Numbered from the stretch's first letter, positions 38,330 to 50,449 are shown. The stretch: DNA of 64,000 nucleotides from Dugong dugon (GCA_030035585.1 CM057463.1:139098736-139162735), one strand, 5' to 3'. The notes: a model not told the origin generated them from the sequence alone. Translations and numbers: made by a program.

Positions 38330-38536
38330 GGAGCCCTGGTGGCGCAGTGGTTAAGCACTCAGCTGTGAACCAAAAGGTCGGCAGTTCAAACCCACCAGCT
38401 GTTCCATGGGAGAAAGATGTGGCAGTCTGCTTCTGCAAAGATTATAGCTTTGGAAATACTTTGAGGCAGTTCTACTCTGTCCTATTGGGTTGCTATGAGT
38501 CAGAACTGACTCAATGGCAATGGCTTTGGTTTTTTT
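38330..38536 (+). mobile_element. AfroSINE, complete, plus orientation
   Basis: GGAGCCCTGGTGGCGCAGTG to GAACTGACTCAATGGCAATG. CACAGTA occurs on both sides, a likely partial target duplication. Confidence 0.9.
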
Positions 38537-38539
38537 TAA

Positions 38540-38715
38540 GGCACACAGTATTAAGTAATATAAACCTCACAACAATCTTATGTGGCATACGTTTCCATTT
38601 TACAGATGAAGAAATTAAACTCTAAAGATGAAGTAACTTGCACAAGGATAAATAGCTAATAAGTAGCAGCATGGGATTTGAACTTAAGTGTCCATGCCCA
38701 AAGCCTGCTCTCTCA
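38540..38715 (-). mobile_element. MIR, minus orientation
   Basis: CCATTTTACAGATGAAGAAA and ATGGGATTTGAACTTAAGTG. The AfroSINE at 38330 lies next to it. Confidence 0.75.
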
Positions 38716-38903
38716 CTATTCTCTTCCTAGCTTCTGAAAATCTCTCCTCAGTAGCCTCCAACATTTTCCTTTAAAACAAAACAAAACAAACAAAAAAACC
38801 TTTTCTTCCTTCATTTATTTCTCCCCACAAAACAACAGGTAGAAGGGTTTGAGTCAGAAGAAAAGTTAAATGAAACATCCCTCCCTATTCCATATAGGCA
38901 TAC

Positions 38904-39270
38904 TGTTGCTGTTGTAAGGTGCCATTGAGTTGATTTTGACTTACAGTGACCCCATGTGACAGAGTAGAACTGCCCCATAGGATTTTCTAGGCTGGAGCCC
39001 TGGTGGCACAGTGGTTAAGAGCTCAGCTGTTAACCAAAAGGTGGGCAGTTCAAATCTACCAAGTGTTCCTTGGAAACCCTATGGGGCAGTTCTACACTGT
39101 CCTGTAGGGTCGCTGTGAGTTGGAATTGACTCAATCGCAATGGGTTTGGTTTTGGTTTTTTAAATCTTTATAGAAGCAGACTGCCAGGTCTTTCTTTCGT
39201 GGAGCCGCTGGGTGGGTTCAAACTGACAACCTTTCAGTTAGCAGTTAACCACTGTGCCACCAGAGCTCCT
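38904..39270 (-). mobile_element. AfroSINE, minus orientation, split by an opposed AfroSINE
   Basis: The tail at 38904-38993 and the head at 39171-39270 belong together. The insert at 38994-39170 is in the opposite orientation. Confidence 0.85.
38994..39170 (+). mobile_element. AfroSINE inserted in an opposed AfroSINE
   Basis: GGAGCCCTGGTGGCACAGTG to GGTTTGGTTTTGGTTTTTTA. It has an intact head and tail. Confidence 0.88.
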
Positions 39271-39292
39271 TATACAGGCGTATCAAACCAAA

Positions 39293-39447
39293 AAAACCCG
39301 TCGCCATCGAGTCAATTCCGACTCACAGTGATCCTATAGGATAGAGTAGAACTGCCCCGTAGGGTTTCTAAGGAGCAACTAGTAGATTTGAACTGCCCAC
39401 TTTTTTGGTAAGCAGCTGAGCTCTTAACCACTATGCTACCAGGCCTC
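39293..39447 (-). mobile_element. AfroSINE, minus orientation
   Basis: CGTCGCCATCGAGTCAATTC tail and CTACCAGGCCTCC head. A low-divergence copy. Confidence 0.88.
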
Positions 39448-40190
39448 CATATAGGCATACAGTCCTATTTATTATTGGGCAGGGAGGTATGTAAATACCA
39501 AAATACCACCTTTTCTGGGTGCTTAGTTGAACATCTGTGTTGGCACATGGAGAGTGAGTTTTTGATCCTGCTTTCTCAGCACATGTTTTTCATGGAATTG
39601 AGCCTGTAATTGCTGGGCTCAATGACGGTGCAGCCCAGGGCATAACGCACAGCAAACTGTCAATAATCTTAGTGTATTAAGGATTCAAAATGCAATCTCA
39701 AAAACCAAAAACACAATATATACATCACTGCATGCATACCCATCACTTTTCTGAGCCTACAGGTCTTTAATGCCTCTGCAAAACGTTCTAAGTTACATAT
39801 TTAGAGAGAAGGATATATTACTAGGCTCTGTATAGCCTAGCAGGCTAATGACAAGAAAAATAATTTTGTTTCTCCTGATTTTCAAAGTTATTAAAAGGAT
39901 GTTTTTTAAAAAAATCCCAAAGTGAGCCAGAAGTAGTATTGGAATTAAATCTTACCAATAGCTAGGCCTTTGCTGTGTTAATGTATCTTGCAAATACTGT
40001 TAAGTGCAAATGAATCTTCTAAAAAAAGGAAAACCTGCTTACGTCCCATTATCTGCTTTTAATACTACTTAAAAATTAGAAAAAAAATTTCCATAAATAC
40101 TTAAGCTACTATAGAAGCTGCCTTTAAGAGTCAAGACTTCTCTTATTTTGTCTTTTTAATTAATACTTAAATTGTCACCAAGCAACATAC

Positions 40191-40254
40191 CCGTTGTTGA
40201 ATGGGCCAGGGCTTTGCTATTGCAGAAAGATCACAAGCTGTCATCAGCATCGCT
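40191..40254 (-). CDS. PDE5A: PDE5A coding exon (human exon 18): Asp764 metal ligand
   Basis: 64 nt. The first base completes Leu756, then 21 codons encode human 757-777, from [12 protein letters not shown] to WPIQQR. Asp764 (plus-strand 40230-40232) is the last zinc ligand, in the MTACDLSAI motif. The acceptor is TTAACAG|AGCG and the donor CGG|GTATGT. Residue 769 is Ala (codon GCA); I recall Thr there in human PDE5A, inside the KPWP-preceding loop. Confidence 0.95.
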
Positions 40255-41152
40255 CTGTTAACAGGAAAAAGAAATCCAACATTCCTATTTACTTTTACAT
40301 GAATATAAAACCTCAGTAAACAGTCACTAATAAAAAGTTAAATTAAAACCCTCTAAACAATGGTAGTGGCAATGTATGAAGACTAAAGAAATAAAAACAG
40401 AATTCACACAGAAGCCTGACTGATGCTGCCATAAAAGAGTGGTATTGTTTGGGTTACCTTGTGAACTATTGGAATTTGCCCTCAAACTGCCTTGTTTAGT
40501 TCCAGACTGGCACAAAGAGAAATTATTAACCTGTGGGCAAAAACATGCCTGCTACTATGATTTTTTTAAACCTTGGTATCCCATTCTCAGTATGATGAAA
40601 GCATATTGATTACTAATAATTAACCACTGAAGATATCCTACTGATAAAAGTCCTATAACAGAAAGGGTTATGGTGGGTCATTCTAATCCACTCAACACAT
40701 GTAGTGACTTCCATGTTACAAGCCTTTGAAAAATTAAATAGCCTTTGCCAGAGAAAAAGAAATAAGGGCAAGCATGGTGCTTTTTAGTCTTTCTCTTAAA
40801 AGAAAAGTAAAAATCATGGCAGGCTCTGGAGCCTGTGACAAGGTGCTCTAGCACGTAATACCACAACCATTGTATGAAAATGGTTCTCTCTCTTATGCAG
40901 TGTTTTCCCATGTCAGATGCAAATATCTACCATATGATCCCTTTAGTATGTTTGAAGAAATAGGCCAAAAGGTCATTACTGTAATACAAAAACACTCCAG
41001 GCAAAAGACTGTATCAAGTGTTCCTCTAGGGAAATCCATACTCTCCTATCTATACAAGGCCATAAAGAAAATGGAAATCATTCTACTGCTATGCTGTCTT
41101 TTACACTGACGGTCTCTGAAGAAATGAGTATGCCAGCAATTTTTTTTTTAAA

Positions 41153-42080
41153 TTGTACTTCAGGTAAAGGCTTACAGAACAAATAGTTTCTCATGAAACA
41201 GCAGTACACATATTGTTTTATGACATTGGTTAACAACCCCACAACATGTCAACCCTCTCCCTTCTCAACCTTTTTTTTTTTTTTTTGGTGAAAATATACA
41301 TAGCCAAAGATACACCATTTCAAAAATTTCTACCTGCACAGTTCAGTGACATCGATAACGTTCTTCCAGTTGTGCTGCTATTCTCACTTTAGATGAAGGT
41401 TTACAGAACAAAATAGTTTCTCATTAAACAGTACACATGTTGCCAATGACAATGGTTAACAACCTCACAACACATCAACACTATCCTTACTCAACCTTGG
41501 GTTCCCTGTCACCAGCTTTCCTGTCCCCTTCTGCCTTCTGGACCGTGTCCCTGGACTGCTGTGCCTCATTAGTCCCATTTGGTTTTATGGGGCTGTCCAC
41601 TCCCCGGCTGAATGGTGAACCTCAGAAATGACTTCACCACTGAGCTAAAAGGGTGTCTGGGGGCCATACTCTCGAGGTTTCTCCAGTCTCCTTTAGGCCA
41701 GTAAATCTGGTCTTTTTTTTTTGTGAGTTAGAATTGTGTTCTACATCCTTCTCCAGCTCTGTCCAGAACCCTCTGTTGTAATCATGGTCAGAGCAGTCAG
41801 TGGTGGTAGCTGGGCACCATCTAGCTATACTGGACTCAGTCTGGTGGAAGCTTTGGTAGCTGTGGTCCATTAGTCCTTTGGACTAATCTTTTCCTTGTAT
41901 CTTGTTCTCTTCATTCTCGCTTGCTCCCGAAGGGATGAGACCAGTGGAGTATCTTAGATGGCTACTTACAGGCTTTTAAGACCCCAGATGCTACTCACCA
42001 AGGTAGAATGTAGAACATTGTCTTTATAAACTGCGTTATGCCAATTGAGCTAGATGTTTCCCGAGACCATGGTCACCAGC
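41153..42080 (-). mobile_element. L1 3' end, 5'-truncated, minus orientation
   Basis: ACTTCAGGTAAAGGCTTACA marks the 3' end, with a duplicated tail block (41153-41260 and 41390-41475) separated by a spacer. CTCCAGTCTCCTTTAGGCCA and CATGGTCAGAGCAGTCAGTG match the L1 at 10450 and the plus copy at 53627. Lies in the intron between exons 17 and 18. Confidence 0.85.
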
Positions 42081-42188
42081 AATATTTTTAATCACTGTTT
42101 GAACCCATTTTCATGAAGGACTTCAATAATACTTGCCAATACAAATGGACTCCCTCAAAGAAGACTATGCACCTGCATGAGCTTAACT

Positions 42189-42532
42189 TGTTGTTAGCTG
42201 CCATAGAGCCAGCCTGTGACTCATGGCAATCCCACCCCATGCAAAGTGGAACAAAATGCTGTCCGGTTCTAGTCCATGCCCATGATCAGTTAGAGATCTA
42301 ACTCTTGTGACACATAGGGTTTTCACTGGCTGCTTTTTGGAAGTAGATCATCAGGTCTTTCTTCCTAGTCCGTCTTAGCCTGGAAGCTCCGCTGAAACCT
42401 GTTCAGCATCACAGCAACATACAAGCCTCCACTGACGGATGGAGGGCGTGCATGGGGTGCACAGGCTAGGAATTGAACCTGGGTCTCTGGAACGGAAGGC
42501 AAGAATTCTACCACTGAACCACCACTGCCCCT
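42189..42532 (-). mobile_element. tRNA-Gly-headed SINE with perfect 12-bp duplication
   Basis: Minus-strand head GTGGTGGTTCAGTGGTAGAA then TTCTTGCCTTCC and GGTTCAATTCC is a close tRNA-Gly(GCC) derivative. The tail is GCTCTATGGCAGCTAACAAC. ATGAGCTTAACT flanks it at 42177-42188 and 42533-42544. 344 bp. Confidence 0.9.
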
Positions 42533-43443
42533 ATGAGCTTAACTACAGTCTGAAATGAAGGGTGCCAAAGAGCATGCTGAGCACCAGATCCTGAGTCCTT
42601 CTCTGTCAGGGGTTATAGCTTTTCAAGGAGGGTGAAACAAGGAGCCTGTGGCACAGACTTGGAGTTGAGGTTCTATTTCATTTTGTTAAAATCATTCACT
42701 AGTCAGAGTAGCATGTCCGTATCTTTTTAAAGCACTATTCTGAAAAACATGTTGAGACTATTTAAGTAAAACATGACCATATAGAATAGACAGCTGGGTA
42801 TTGGTATGTTTTCCTATAATTCACATCTTCATTCACATACTAAGTAATATGAATCTATTTAAAGAAATGTTGATTTCAAAATTGTATTAGCATCATCCTT
42901 CGTACTGCTCTGTCTTACTTTTCTTTATTACTGACCCTCTGGTTCCTTTTCATTGATCTAGTTCATGCCATGGCAAAGGGAATAACAGTGAAGGATGGTA
43001 TATACAGCTAGAAGGGAGGGCCAGGGTACTGGTGAGGACAAAGAGAAATCCTGCAGGGCTCCAGTTCTGACAGCATGGCTCTGCCATCTTTCAAAATAGT
43101 GAACGTTTTGTAGCCCCCTTCATGTTCCCACCATCTTTAGAATGCTATTTTCAGTTCTTCCATTCTGAAGAATTGGGAAAATTAATGGAGCCCTGTAGCC
43201 CTGTATTGATATTCTACCATATTTTAAAGGTCCTTCTAGAATAAAGGAGCAATTTATTCACTTGAATTCACAAATACATTTCTTTTCAAATAAATATTCA
43301 TATTCAGCCCTTGGTTCAGCTCTCTGGAGAATTCTGGCAACTTCTGAGATCTTCATCTTGTAACAATAATTGCAATCAAAACTGAGAGAGAGAAAATTAA
43401 TTGGGTAGTAAAACTTCAGCTTTAAGGACAGTAAACCTACTTA

Positions 43444-43584
<141 letters not shown>

Positions 43585-43804
43585 CTACAAAGACTCATGG
43601 AGTAAATCTGGAGGAAAAAAATCTCTAGCAATTTTTTTCCCATCTTAGAACCCAATATAAAAATCATTTAAAAATCTTTAGTACCTCACTTTTTCCCCTA
43701 TCTATCATTTTCTTTGGATGAAATATAAAACCTGACATACTAACTACGGAGCTCAAACAATGGTAATTTTATTTCTTGAACAATATTTTTTTATCTTTCT
43801 TTTT

Positions 43805-43905
43805 AATTTTTTTTTTATTGTACTTTAGATGAAGGTTTACAGAACAAATAGTTTCTCATTAAACAGTCAGTACACATACTGTTTAATGACACTGGTGAAC
43901 ATCAT
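43805..43905 (-). mobile_element. L1 3'-end fragment, minus orientation
   Basis: TACTTTAGATGAAGGTTTAC and AGTTTCTCATTAAACAGTCA match the tail block of the other L1s. Confidence 0.8.
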
Positions 43906-44289
43906 TTATTTCAAGAAAATTAAAAATAACATTTGATGCCAAGAATTACTTAAGAAATTTTAAGTGCATGGCATACTAAGATCTCTATGGTTTCAATTTA
44001 ACTTCATATATCTTACTCATATATATCATAGTATAGGGTAAAAAACATTTATAATAACAACCCTATCAGTATAAAGTTGTTAGGGGCTCTGAAGCAAAGA
44101 AAGACGAGGTAAAGTTTAAAATAATATTCATTCAGAGTAGAGTGAATGGTCCTATGTGTCCAGTATTTGCTAAGTATCCTGGGAAGTCGTAAGACAGTAT
44201 TGTTCTTTTCATAGTATTTAAAATCTAGGTGGGGATTCAAGACAAACATAATAAGAAAAACTTACATAACAAAACTGACTGTACGTGAT

Positions 44290-44500
44290 TAAAACCAAAA
44301 AACCAAACCCACCACCATCAAGTTGATTCCAACTCATAGCGACCCTGTAGGACAGAATAGAACTGCCCCATAAGGCTTCCAAGGCTGTAATCTTTATGGA
44401 AGTAGGCTGCCAGATCTTTGTCCCATGGAATGGCTGGTGGGTTTGAACCGCTGACCCTTCAGGTGGCAGCCTAGTGCCTGACCACTGTACTACCAGTGAT
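44290..44500 (-). mobile_element. AfroSINE, minus orientation
   Basis: CACCATCAAGTTGATTCCAA tail, with a degraded head near 44490. Confidence 0.85.
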
Positions 44501-45545
44501 TAGGTATCAAAAATGGAGTATGGTGCTAGGTTTCACAAAGATTCAGTGGAGAGGCCCAGGTGGCCTGGAAAGGTGATGGAGGAGATGTGGTTAGAGGTAT
44601 TTTTCAAATTATTGGAATCCTTATTCTACTATCATACTGAATAAACTAAGGTTTACTATATTTTCATTTATTCTAATTAATCTTCAAGTGCTCCAAAATT
44701 CAGTGAAGCTGAGACATGCAGTTTACTTTTGGAAAACACAATAGTGGATGTCTGGTATAGTCTAATGTATCATTTTATACAAACCCCATGGGGTAAAAAA
44801 TGTTTCTGTGAGTTTGTTCTAACTTCTCATGAGAGTGGCTAAAATCCTGGCCACGAATCCCTGTATACAGAGAGATCTGTATATGGGGAATCCCAAGTGT
44901 GTGAGCCCTTGACTCCCCTCACCCTCTACATGCACCAAAGTTCTCAGTAGATGGGTTGGAAACTAACAGCTGCCCAGATGCAGGAAAGTATTTTCTAACT
45001 TTTAGAAAGGCAAATTAATTATGAAAATGTGTATGTCACTCGATACACACCCTAATTTTTGAATCGGTAACTTCAAAGCTCTACAATAAAACTTAAGAAA
45101 ATTACAGAAAAAAGAAACAAGAGTTACTTGTTTAGTTTTCAGCTCCTTTTTATGCTTACCTAGGCTTGGATGACAGCATAAAGGAATTATGGTATGAAGT
45201 TAGTGGAGTAAGGATAAGGAAGTAAAGCGAATGGCCTATATAATCTTTAGATTGGACAGCCTGGCTTGGAATGACTTTGAGATGACTGTTTGCTCTGTAC
45301 ATGGCTCCAGGGACACAGCAGTGGATAAACATCAGAAATCACTGGGTATTCTGTAATTTTTAGCATTAAGGAAGCCAAAGGAGTAGGTGTTTCTGGCTTT
45401 TTTGAAGAAACTGATCCAAAGTCTGATAAACAGCTTTGCCAGGATAATTTGCCCTTATAATCTAAAAAGTCCCCAATGTGGATTTCAAAAGTTTGAGATG
45501 ATGCTAACACTTCCAAGACTTATGCATTGATCTCAGGGTAACTTA

Positions 45546-45668
<123 letters not shown>

Positions 45669-46183
45669 TCATTAGCACTCCATTTGGAGAAGCGGCTGAC
45701 AAGTTGCCAGAAAATGCAGCATTAAGCTGGCAAGAACAAAATCTGAAAATATAGTCACATACCTTAAAAACATGCCCAGTATTCTAAACTCATGAATACA
45801 GAGGACACTTGCTTACTTAAATACCATGAAATAATGTTCCCCATCTATGCCCCTAACCCCCATGCCTTATCATGTAAGAGAAAACAGCTTCAGAACAGTA
45901 TAACTACCTACGTATGCATGCTTTTCCAACTCTTATACCGTTCAAGCCTTAATCCAGACCTAAAATCTAATAGCTATGTATCATTTTCCTTTGGGCAGGT
46001 TAATTGCTATAATCTAACAGCAAGTATAACTCTTAAAAGCCAAAGCCATATTAATGGACATGAAAAGGCATGCAGTGCGCTTTTCAAACCATCGATTATT
46101 AAAAAGTTATTTCTCAATGGCTTTTGTAATAAACAGTAACATTTCTGGTGCATTTATATATATATTTAACCTAATCAATACTG

Positions 46184-46425
46184 GGAGCCCTGGTGGCATT
46201 GTGGTTAAGTGCTACAACTGCTAACCAAAAAAAAAAAAAAGTCAGCAGTTTGAATCCACCAGCCACTCACTGGAAAACCTGTAGGGAAGTTCTACTTTGT
46301 CCTATAGTGTCACTCTGAGTCAGAATAGACCAACCGCAGTGGGTCTGGAAACCCTATAGGGAAGTTCTACTCTGTCCTATAGCGTTGCTAAGTCGGAATC
46401 GACTCAACGGCAAAGGGTTTTGGGT
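46184..46425 (+). mobile_element. AfroSINE with a duplicated tail
   Basis: Head GGAGCCCTGGTGGCATTGTG. The tail occurs twice, at 46270-46344 and 46345-46425, each starting CTGGAAA and ending near GTGGGT or AAGGGT. It also has an A-run of about 14 inside the head. Confidence 0.88.
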
Positions 46426-46636
46426 GGAATCAATATTGCTAATAGTGTATATTCCTTAGAAACACATCAGTACAGATGGGTAGAAGACATGAGCTAAAGT
46501 TGTGCTTACTGGTGGTCTAAAGAAAACATGGGTTGAAACATCCATAAGGAATACTTTAAAGGTGGCTACACATGTGCAAATCAATGAATGTTTTTTCTGC
46601 ATAACCATTTTTTATTTCTTGTCTGTAAGTTAAAGT

Positions 46637-46844
46637 ATTACCAGTTGCCATTGAGTGGATTCTGACTTATGGCGACCCCATGTGTGTCATAGTAGAACTG
46701 CACTCCACAGGGTTTTCAGTGGCTACTTTTTTTGGAAGTAGATCACCAGGCCTTTCTTCCAAGGCACCTCTGGGTGGACTATAATTGCCAACCTTTCGGT
46801 TAGCAACCAAGCACATCAACTGTTTGCACAACCCAGGGACTCCC
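46637..46844 (-). mobile_element. AfroSINE, GGAGTCCC subtype, minus orientation
   Basis: AGTTGCCATTGAGTGGATTC tail and CAACCCAGGGACTCCC head. Confidence 0.88.
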
Positions 46845-47771
46845 ATTTAAAGAATAGTAAGCTGTCTTATCTTGAACTGGGTTAAACACACACCTCAGGT
46901 ATTCAGAATATCCTCAAGACAATGTCTGTACATTGAGTCAGATATACTTCTGAAATCTCAGGGCTGAGAAAAAGCTGAGAGGCTTAGGAAGGGGACCTGG
47001 AGGCAAAGGCTTTGTTGTGAACACAGGGGAACTACTGAGTGTTTTAGACCGGGGCCAAAACAGTTTGGTTAGAGGATAACTAGATGTGAAACTGATGCAC
47101 ATATTTAATTAATGACAAAAATCTGTAATTACAACCATAAGCATTATTTTTACATATTAAACCATTTTAGGTTCTGGGCCTTACAGCAAACTATTCAGAA
47201 AATATCTTCTGATAAATAATACAAGATAAAACAATCCATGTTGAAAAGGAACTGTCTTTTAGTGCCATATTCTTATTTCTACTCCCCAAAGTGGAGGCTG
47301 TAATTTCTTGTGTAATGGTGCTTACAAAGACAGAATATACAAGTGGGTCTTATAGTCTGAGGTCAGTTATATATGCAAGCCAGATTCTTTATATGTTATG
47401 TTAAGTAATCAGATATTACATAATAATTTATGTAATAACAGGGGCAGCTATGATTTGAATACTGTTAAATCTGCTTTTGAAAAAAAAAAAGGTCAGCATA
47501 TTTTCTTTCTTTAAAAACTGAATTTGTAACAAGATATTAAAATGAAAGTTTTAGCTGAAGCACACAGATAACAAATCACAAGGGAAGTATAGATGTTTCT
47601 GCTATAACATGACATACATGTTCCTGAAAAGTCTCAGTTTTGAAAAACTGCAAAGTAAAAACAACATGGTTTATGGGACAAACAGTGTTGTGGCAGACCA
47701 CTCAAACCTGTGCAACTTTCTAACCAGACCACAAAGCAAATCAAGAGTTGGTACCTCTGGAGGTAACCTTA

Positions 47772-47970
47772 GTAGCCCTGGTGGTCCAGCGGTTAAAGCA
47801 TTCAACTAACCAAAAGGTCGGTGGTTTGAAACCACCAGCAGCTCCACATGAGAGAGATGTGGTAGTCTGCTTCCACAGAGATTTATAGCCTTGGAAACCC
47901 TATGAGGCAGTTCTACTCTGTCCTACAAGGTCTCTGTGAGCCAGAATCAACTCGATGGCAGTGGGTGGGT
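47772..47970 (+). mobile_element. AfroSINE, plus orientation
   Basis: TAGCCCTGGTGGTCCAGCGG head and CAACTCGATGGCAGTGGGTG tail. GGAGGTAAC lies on both sides as a probable duplication. Confidence 0.88.
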
Positions 47971-48186
47971 GGAGGTAACTCGACAGGTCTGGAGGCTGGC
48001 TTTGAGGATATTAAAGATGCACGAATACCATCAAGTGGAAAAGCTGGTTGGTGTAGGCCAAGACAATGCAAATGGAACCGGATCTCTCAGACAGTGGGGT
48101 TGCTATCAAGGTGGGCACTGAAGGAAGAGAAACCTGCTACATGCCAAGAGCAGGGCAAAGAGGCTCAGAAGCAAGTGCCCATATTT

Positions 48187-48752
48187 TGTTGTTGTTGTTG
48201 TTGGGTGCCGTCGAGTCGATTTCGACTCACAGCGACCCTATGTACAGCAGAATGAAACACTGCCCAGTCCCGCACCATCCTCACAATCATTATTATGTTT
48301 TAGCCCATTGTTGCAGCCACTGTGTCAATCCACCTCACTGAGTGTCTTCCTTTTTTTTGCTGACCCTCTACTTTACCAAGCATGATGTCCTTCTCCAAGG
48401 ACTGGTCCCTCCTGATAACATGTCAAAAGTACATAAGACAAAGTCTCACCATCCTCCCTTCTGAGGAGCATTCTGGCTATACTTCTCCTAAGACAGATTA
48501 GTTCCATTCTTCTGGCAGTCCATGGTATAGACAATATTCTTTGCCAACACCATAATTCAAAGGCATCAATTCTTCTTCAGTCTTCCTTATTCATTATCCA
48601 GCTTTCGCATGCATATGAGGTGACTGAAAATACCATGGCTTGGGTCGGGCACTTTAGTTCTCAAGGTGACATCTTTGCTTTTTAACACTTTAAAGAGGTC
48701 TTTTGCAGCAGATTTGCCCAATGCAATACATTGTTTGATTTCTTGATTTTCG
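48187..48752 (-). mobile_element. RTE LINE, 5'-truncated, perfect 10-bp duplication
   Basis: Starts with (TTG)n then GGGTGCCGTCGAGTCGATTT and shares the reverse-transcriptase tail with 10706. GCCCATATTT flanks it at 48177-48186 and 48753-48762. It lies in the intron between exons 15 and 16. Confidence 0.9.
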
Positions 48753-48903
48753 GCCCATATTTAATATTTTTACAATAGAATGGAAAAAGCTGCACATGCA
48801 AAAATTTTGACTATCACATGGCCTGGACATTTTGGTTTCTGAATTGAGAATTATATCCTATATATTGAGACTTAAAGTAACTAGAGGGCCTTTTATTACA
48901 AAA

Positions 48904-49060
48904 GAAAAAACCTGTTGCCGTCAAGTCGATTCTGACTCATAGCGACCCTACAGGACAAAGTAGAACTGCCCCATGGGGTTTCCAAGGAGCAGCTGGTGGA
49001 TTTGACCTGTTGACCTTTTGGTTAGCAGCTGAGCTCTTAACCACTGCACCACCAGGGCCC
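48904..49060 (-). mobile_element. AfroSINE, minus orientation
   Basis: TTGCCGTCAAGTCGATTCTG tail and CACCACCAGGGCCC head. Confidence 0.88.
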
Positions 49061-49440
49061 AGAAAAAGTTATGGGTTTCCCTGAGTTTCCTTCCAGAGGC
49101 CATGGAAGAAAGAGCCCTACTAAGCAAACTTAAATAGAGAGTAATACAACTCTTTTATGATTACATCCCATGCACTGTGCTCATTCAAAGTAACAGTTAC
49201 AACTTTCATTATTTTTTGTTATTTTAAAGCTAATACATGCACACATTAGACAACATGAGTAATAGATAAACCAAAATATTTCAAACCAAAATAAGAATAT
49301 AAAAATTATTTATAATTTTACTAGACAAAGACAACTATTATTAGCATGCTGGTGTATATTATTTTATTTAGCATAAATATGCTTAACATAGCCTATATGT
49401 TTTCTTACATTGATAAAATTTCACTTAACCTAATGGTACA

Positions 49441-49493
49441 ACAGCATATATATATGTGTGCATGTGTGTGTGTGTGTGTGTGCGTGTGTGTGT
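49441..49493. repeat. (TG)n microsatellite
   Basis: Mostly TG with a TA start and one CG interruption. Confidence 0.9.
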
Positions 49494-49557
49494 ATAAAGT
49501 ATATTTAAGAATTTATGATGCTGGGAACAAATCCAAAACCTAAAAATAAAACTGAAT
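49494..49557. repeat. 64-bp direct repeat, left copy
   Basis: ATAAAGTATATTTAAGAATT to AAAATAAAACTGAAT. It lies between two microsatellites. A copy with two mismatches is at 50386-50449. Confidence 0.95.
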
Positions 49558-49617
49558 ATATATATACATATATATACATATATATATATATACACATATA
49601 TATATATATATATACAC

Positions 49618-49656
<39 letters not shown>
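49558..49656. repeat. (AT)n and (TG)n microsatellite
   Basis: Alternating ATAT/ACATAT runs pass into a TG run. Confidence 0.9.
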
Positions 49657-49658
<2 letters not shown>

Positions 49659-49886
49659 AATGGCTTTTTTCCTTACCAAAATAGTTAGCTAGTGATTAGA
49701 AGTTTCAATAAAAAGAGGAACAGGCATTGTCTTGTGAAAGCAAAGCCTAGATCTGTATAAACTAGTTTATTTGGGATGAAGGGAGAGAAGAATCAGCTGA
49801 GAGCCACAAAAATACCAGTATTGTTTGTTTCTGATTTGGAGTAACCAAACCAAATTTAGTTGAGTAACCAAATTTCCCTTATCAGA

Positions 49887-50293
49887 TGTCTTAGTTATTT
49901 AGAGCTGCTATAACAGAAATACCACAAATAGGCGGTTTTAACAATTTATTTTCTCACAGTTTAGGAGGCCAGAAGTACAAATTCAGGGTGCCTGCTCTAG
50001 GGGAAAGCTTGCTTTCTCTGTTGGCTCTGGAGAATGGTCTTTGTCTCTTTGAGCTTCTGCTCCTGGACAGTCTTCATGTGTCTTGGCATTTCTCTTTCCC
50101 TGTCTCTGCTTGCCAGCTTGTGTTTAATCTCTTTTATACATCAAAAGAGATGATTGACTCAAGATACACCCTACGCTAATCCTGCCTCATTAACATAACA
50201 AAGACAATTTATTCCCAAATGGGATTACAACCACAGGCATAGAGGTTAGGAATTACAACACATAGTTTTGGGGGACCAATTCATTTCATAACA
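49887..50293 (-). mobile_element. MaLR-type LTR, minus orientation
   Basis: TGTCTTAGTTATTTAGAGCT start and ATTTCATAACA end. 407 bp. It lies between the two copies of the 64-bp direct repeat. Confidence 0.85.
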
Positions 50294-50385
50294 TGAGGCA
50301 ACGTTTAGACAGTTCCGGCTGTCTAGTGCAGTGAGGCTGTGAGGATCTCAAATGTTTTGGCTTTGCCTTCCTTACCCAAAAAGGG

Positions 50386-50449
50386 ATAAAGTATGTTCAA
50401 GAATTTATGATGCTGGGAACAAATCCAAAACCTAAAAATAAAACTGAAT
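50386..50449. repeat. 64-bp direct repeat, right copy
   Basis: ATAAAGTATGTTCAAGAATT to AAAATAAAACTGAAT, 62 of 64 identical to 49494-49557. It ends 49 bp from the exon at 50498. Confidence 0.95.

Noticed and set aside
42189..42532. Possible functional tRNA-Gly gene at the head
   Set aside because: The head is joined to a SINE body and has mismatches in the anticodon arm and 3' half. It is a SINE, not a tRNA gene.
49425..49679. Frame of repeated Thr-His and Ile-Tyr
   Set aside because: It is the translation of (TG)n and (AT)n microsatellites.
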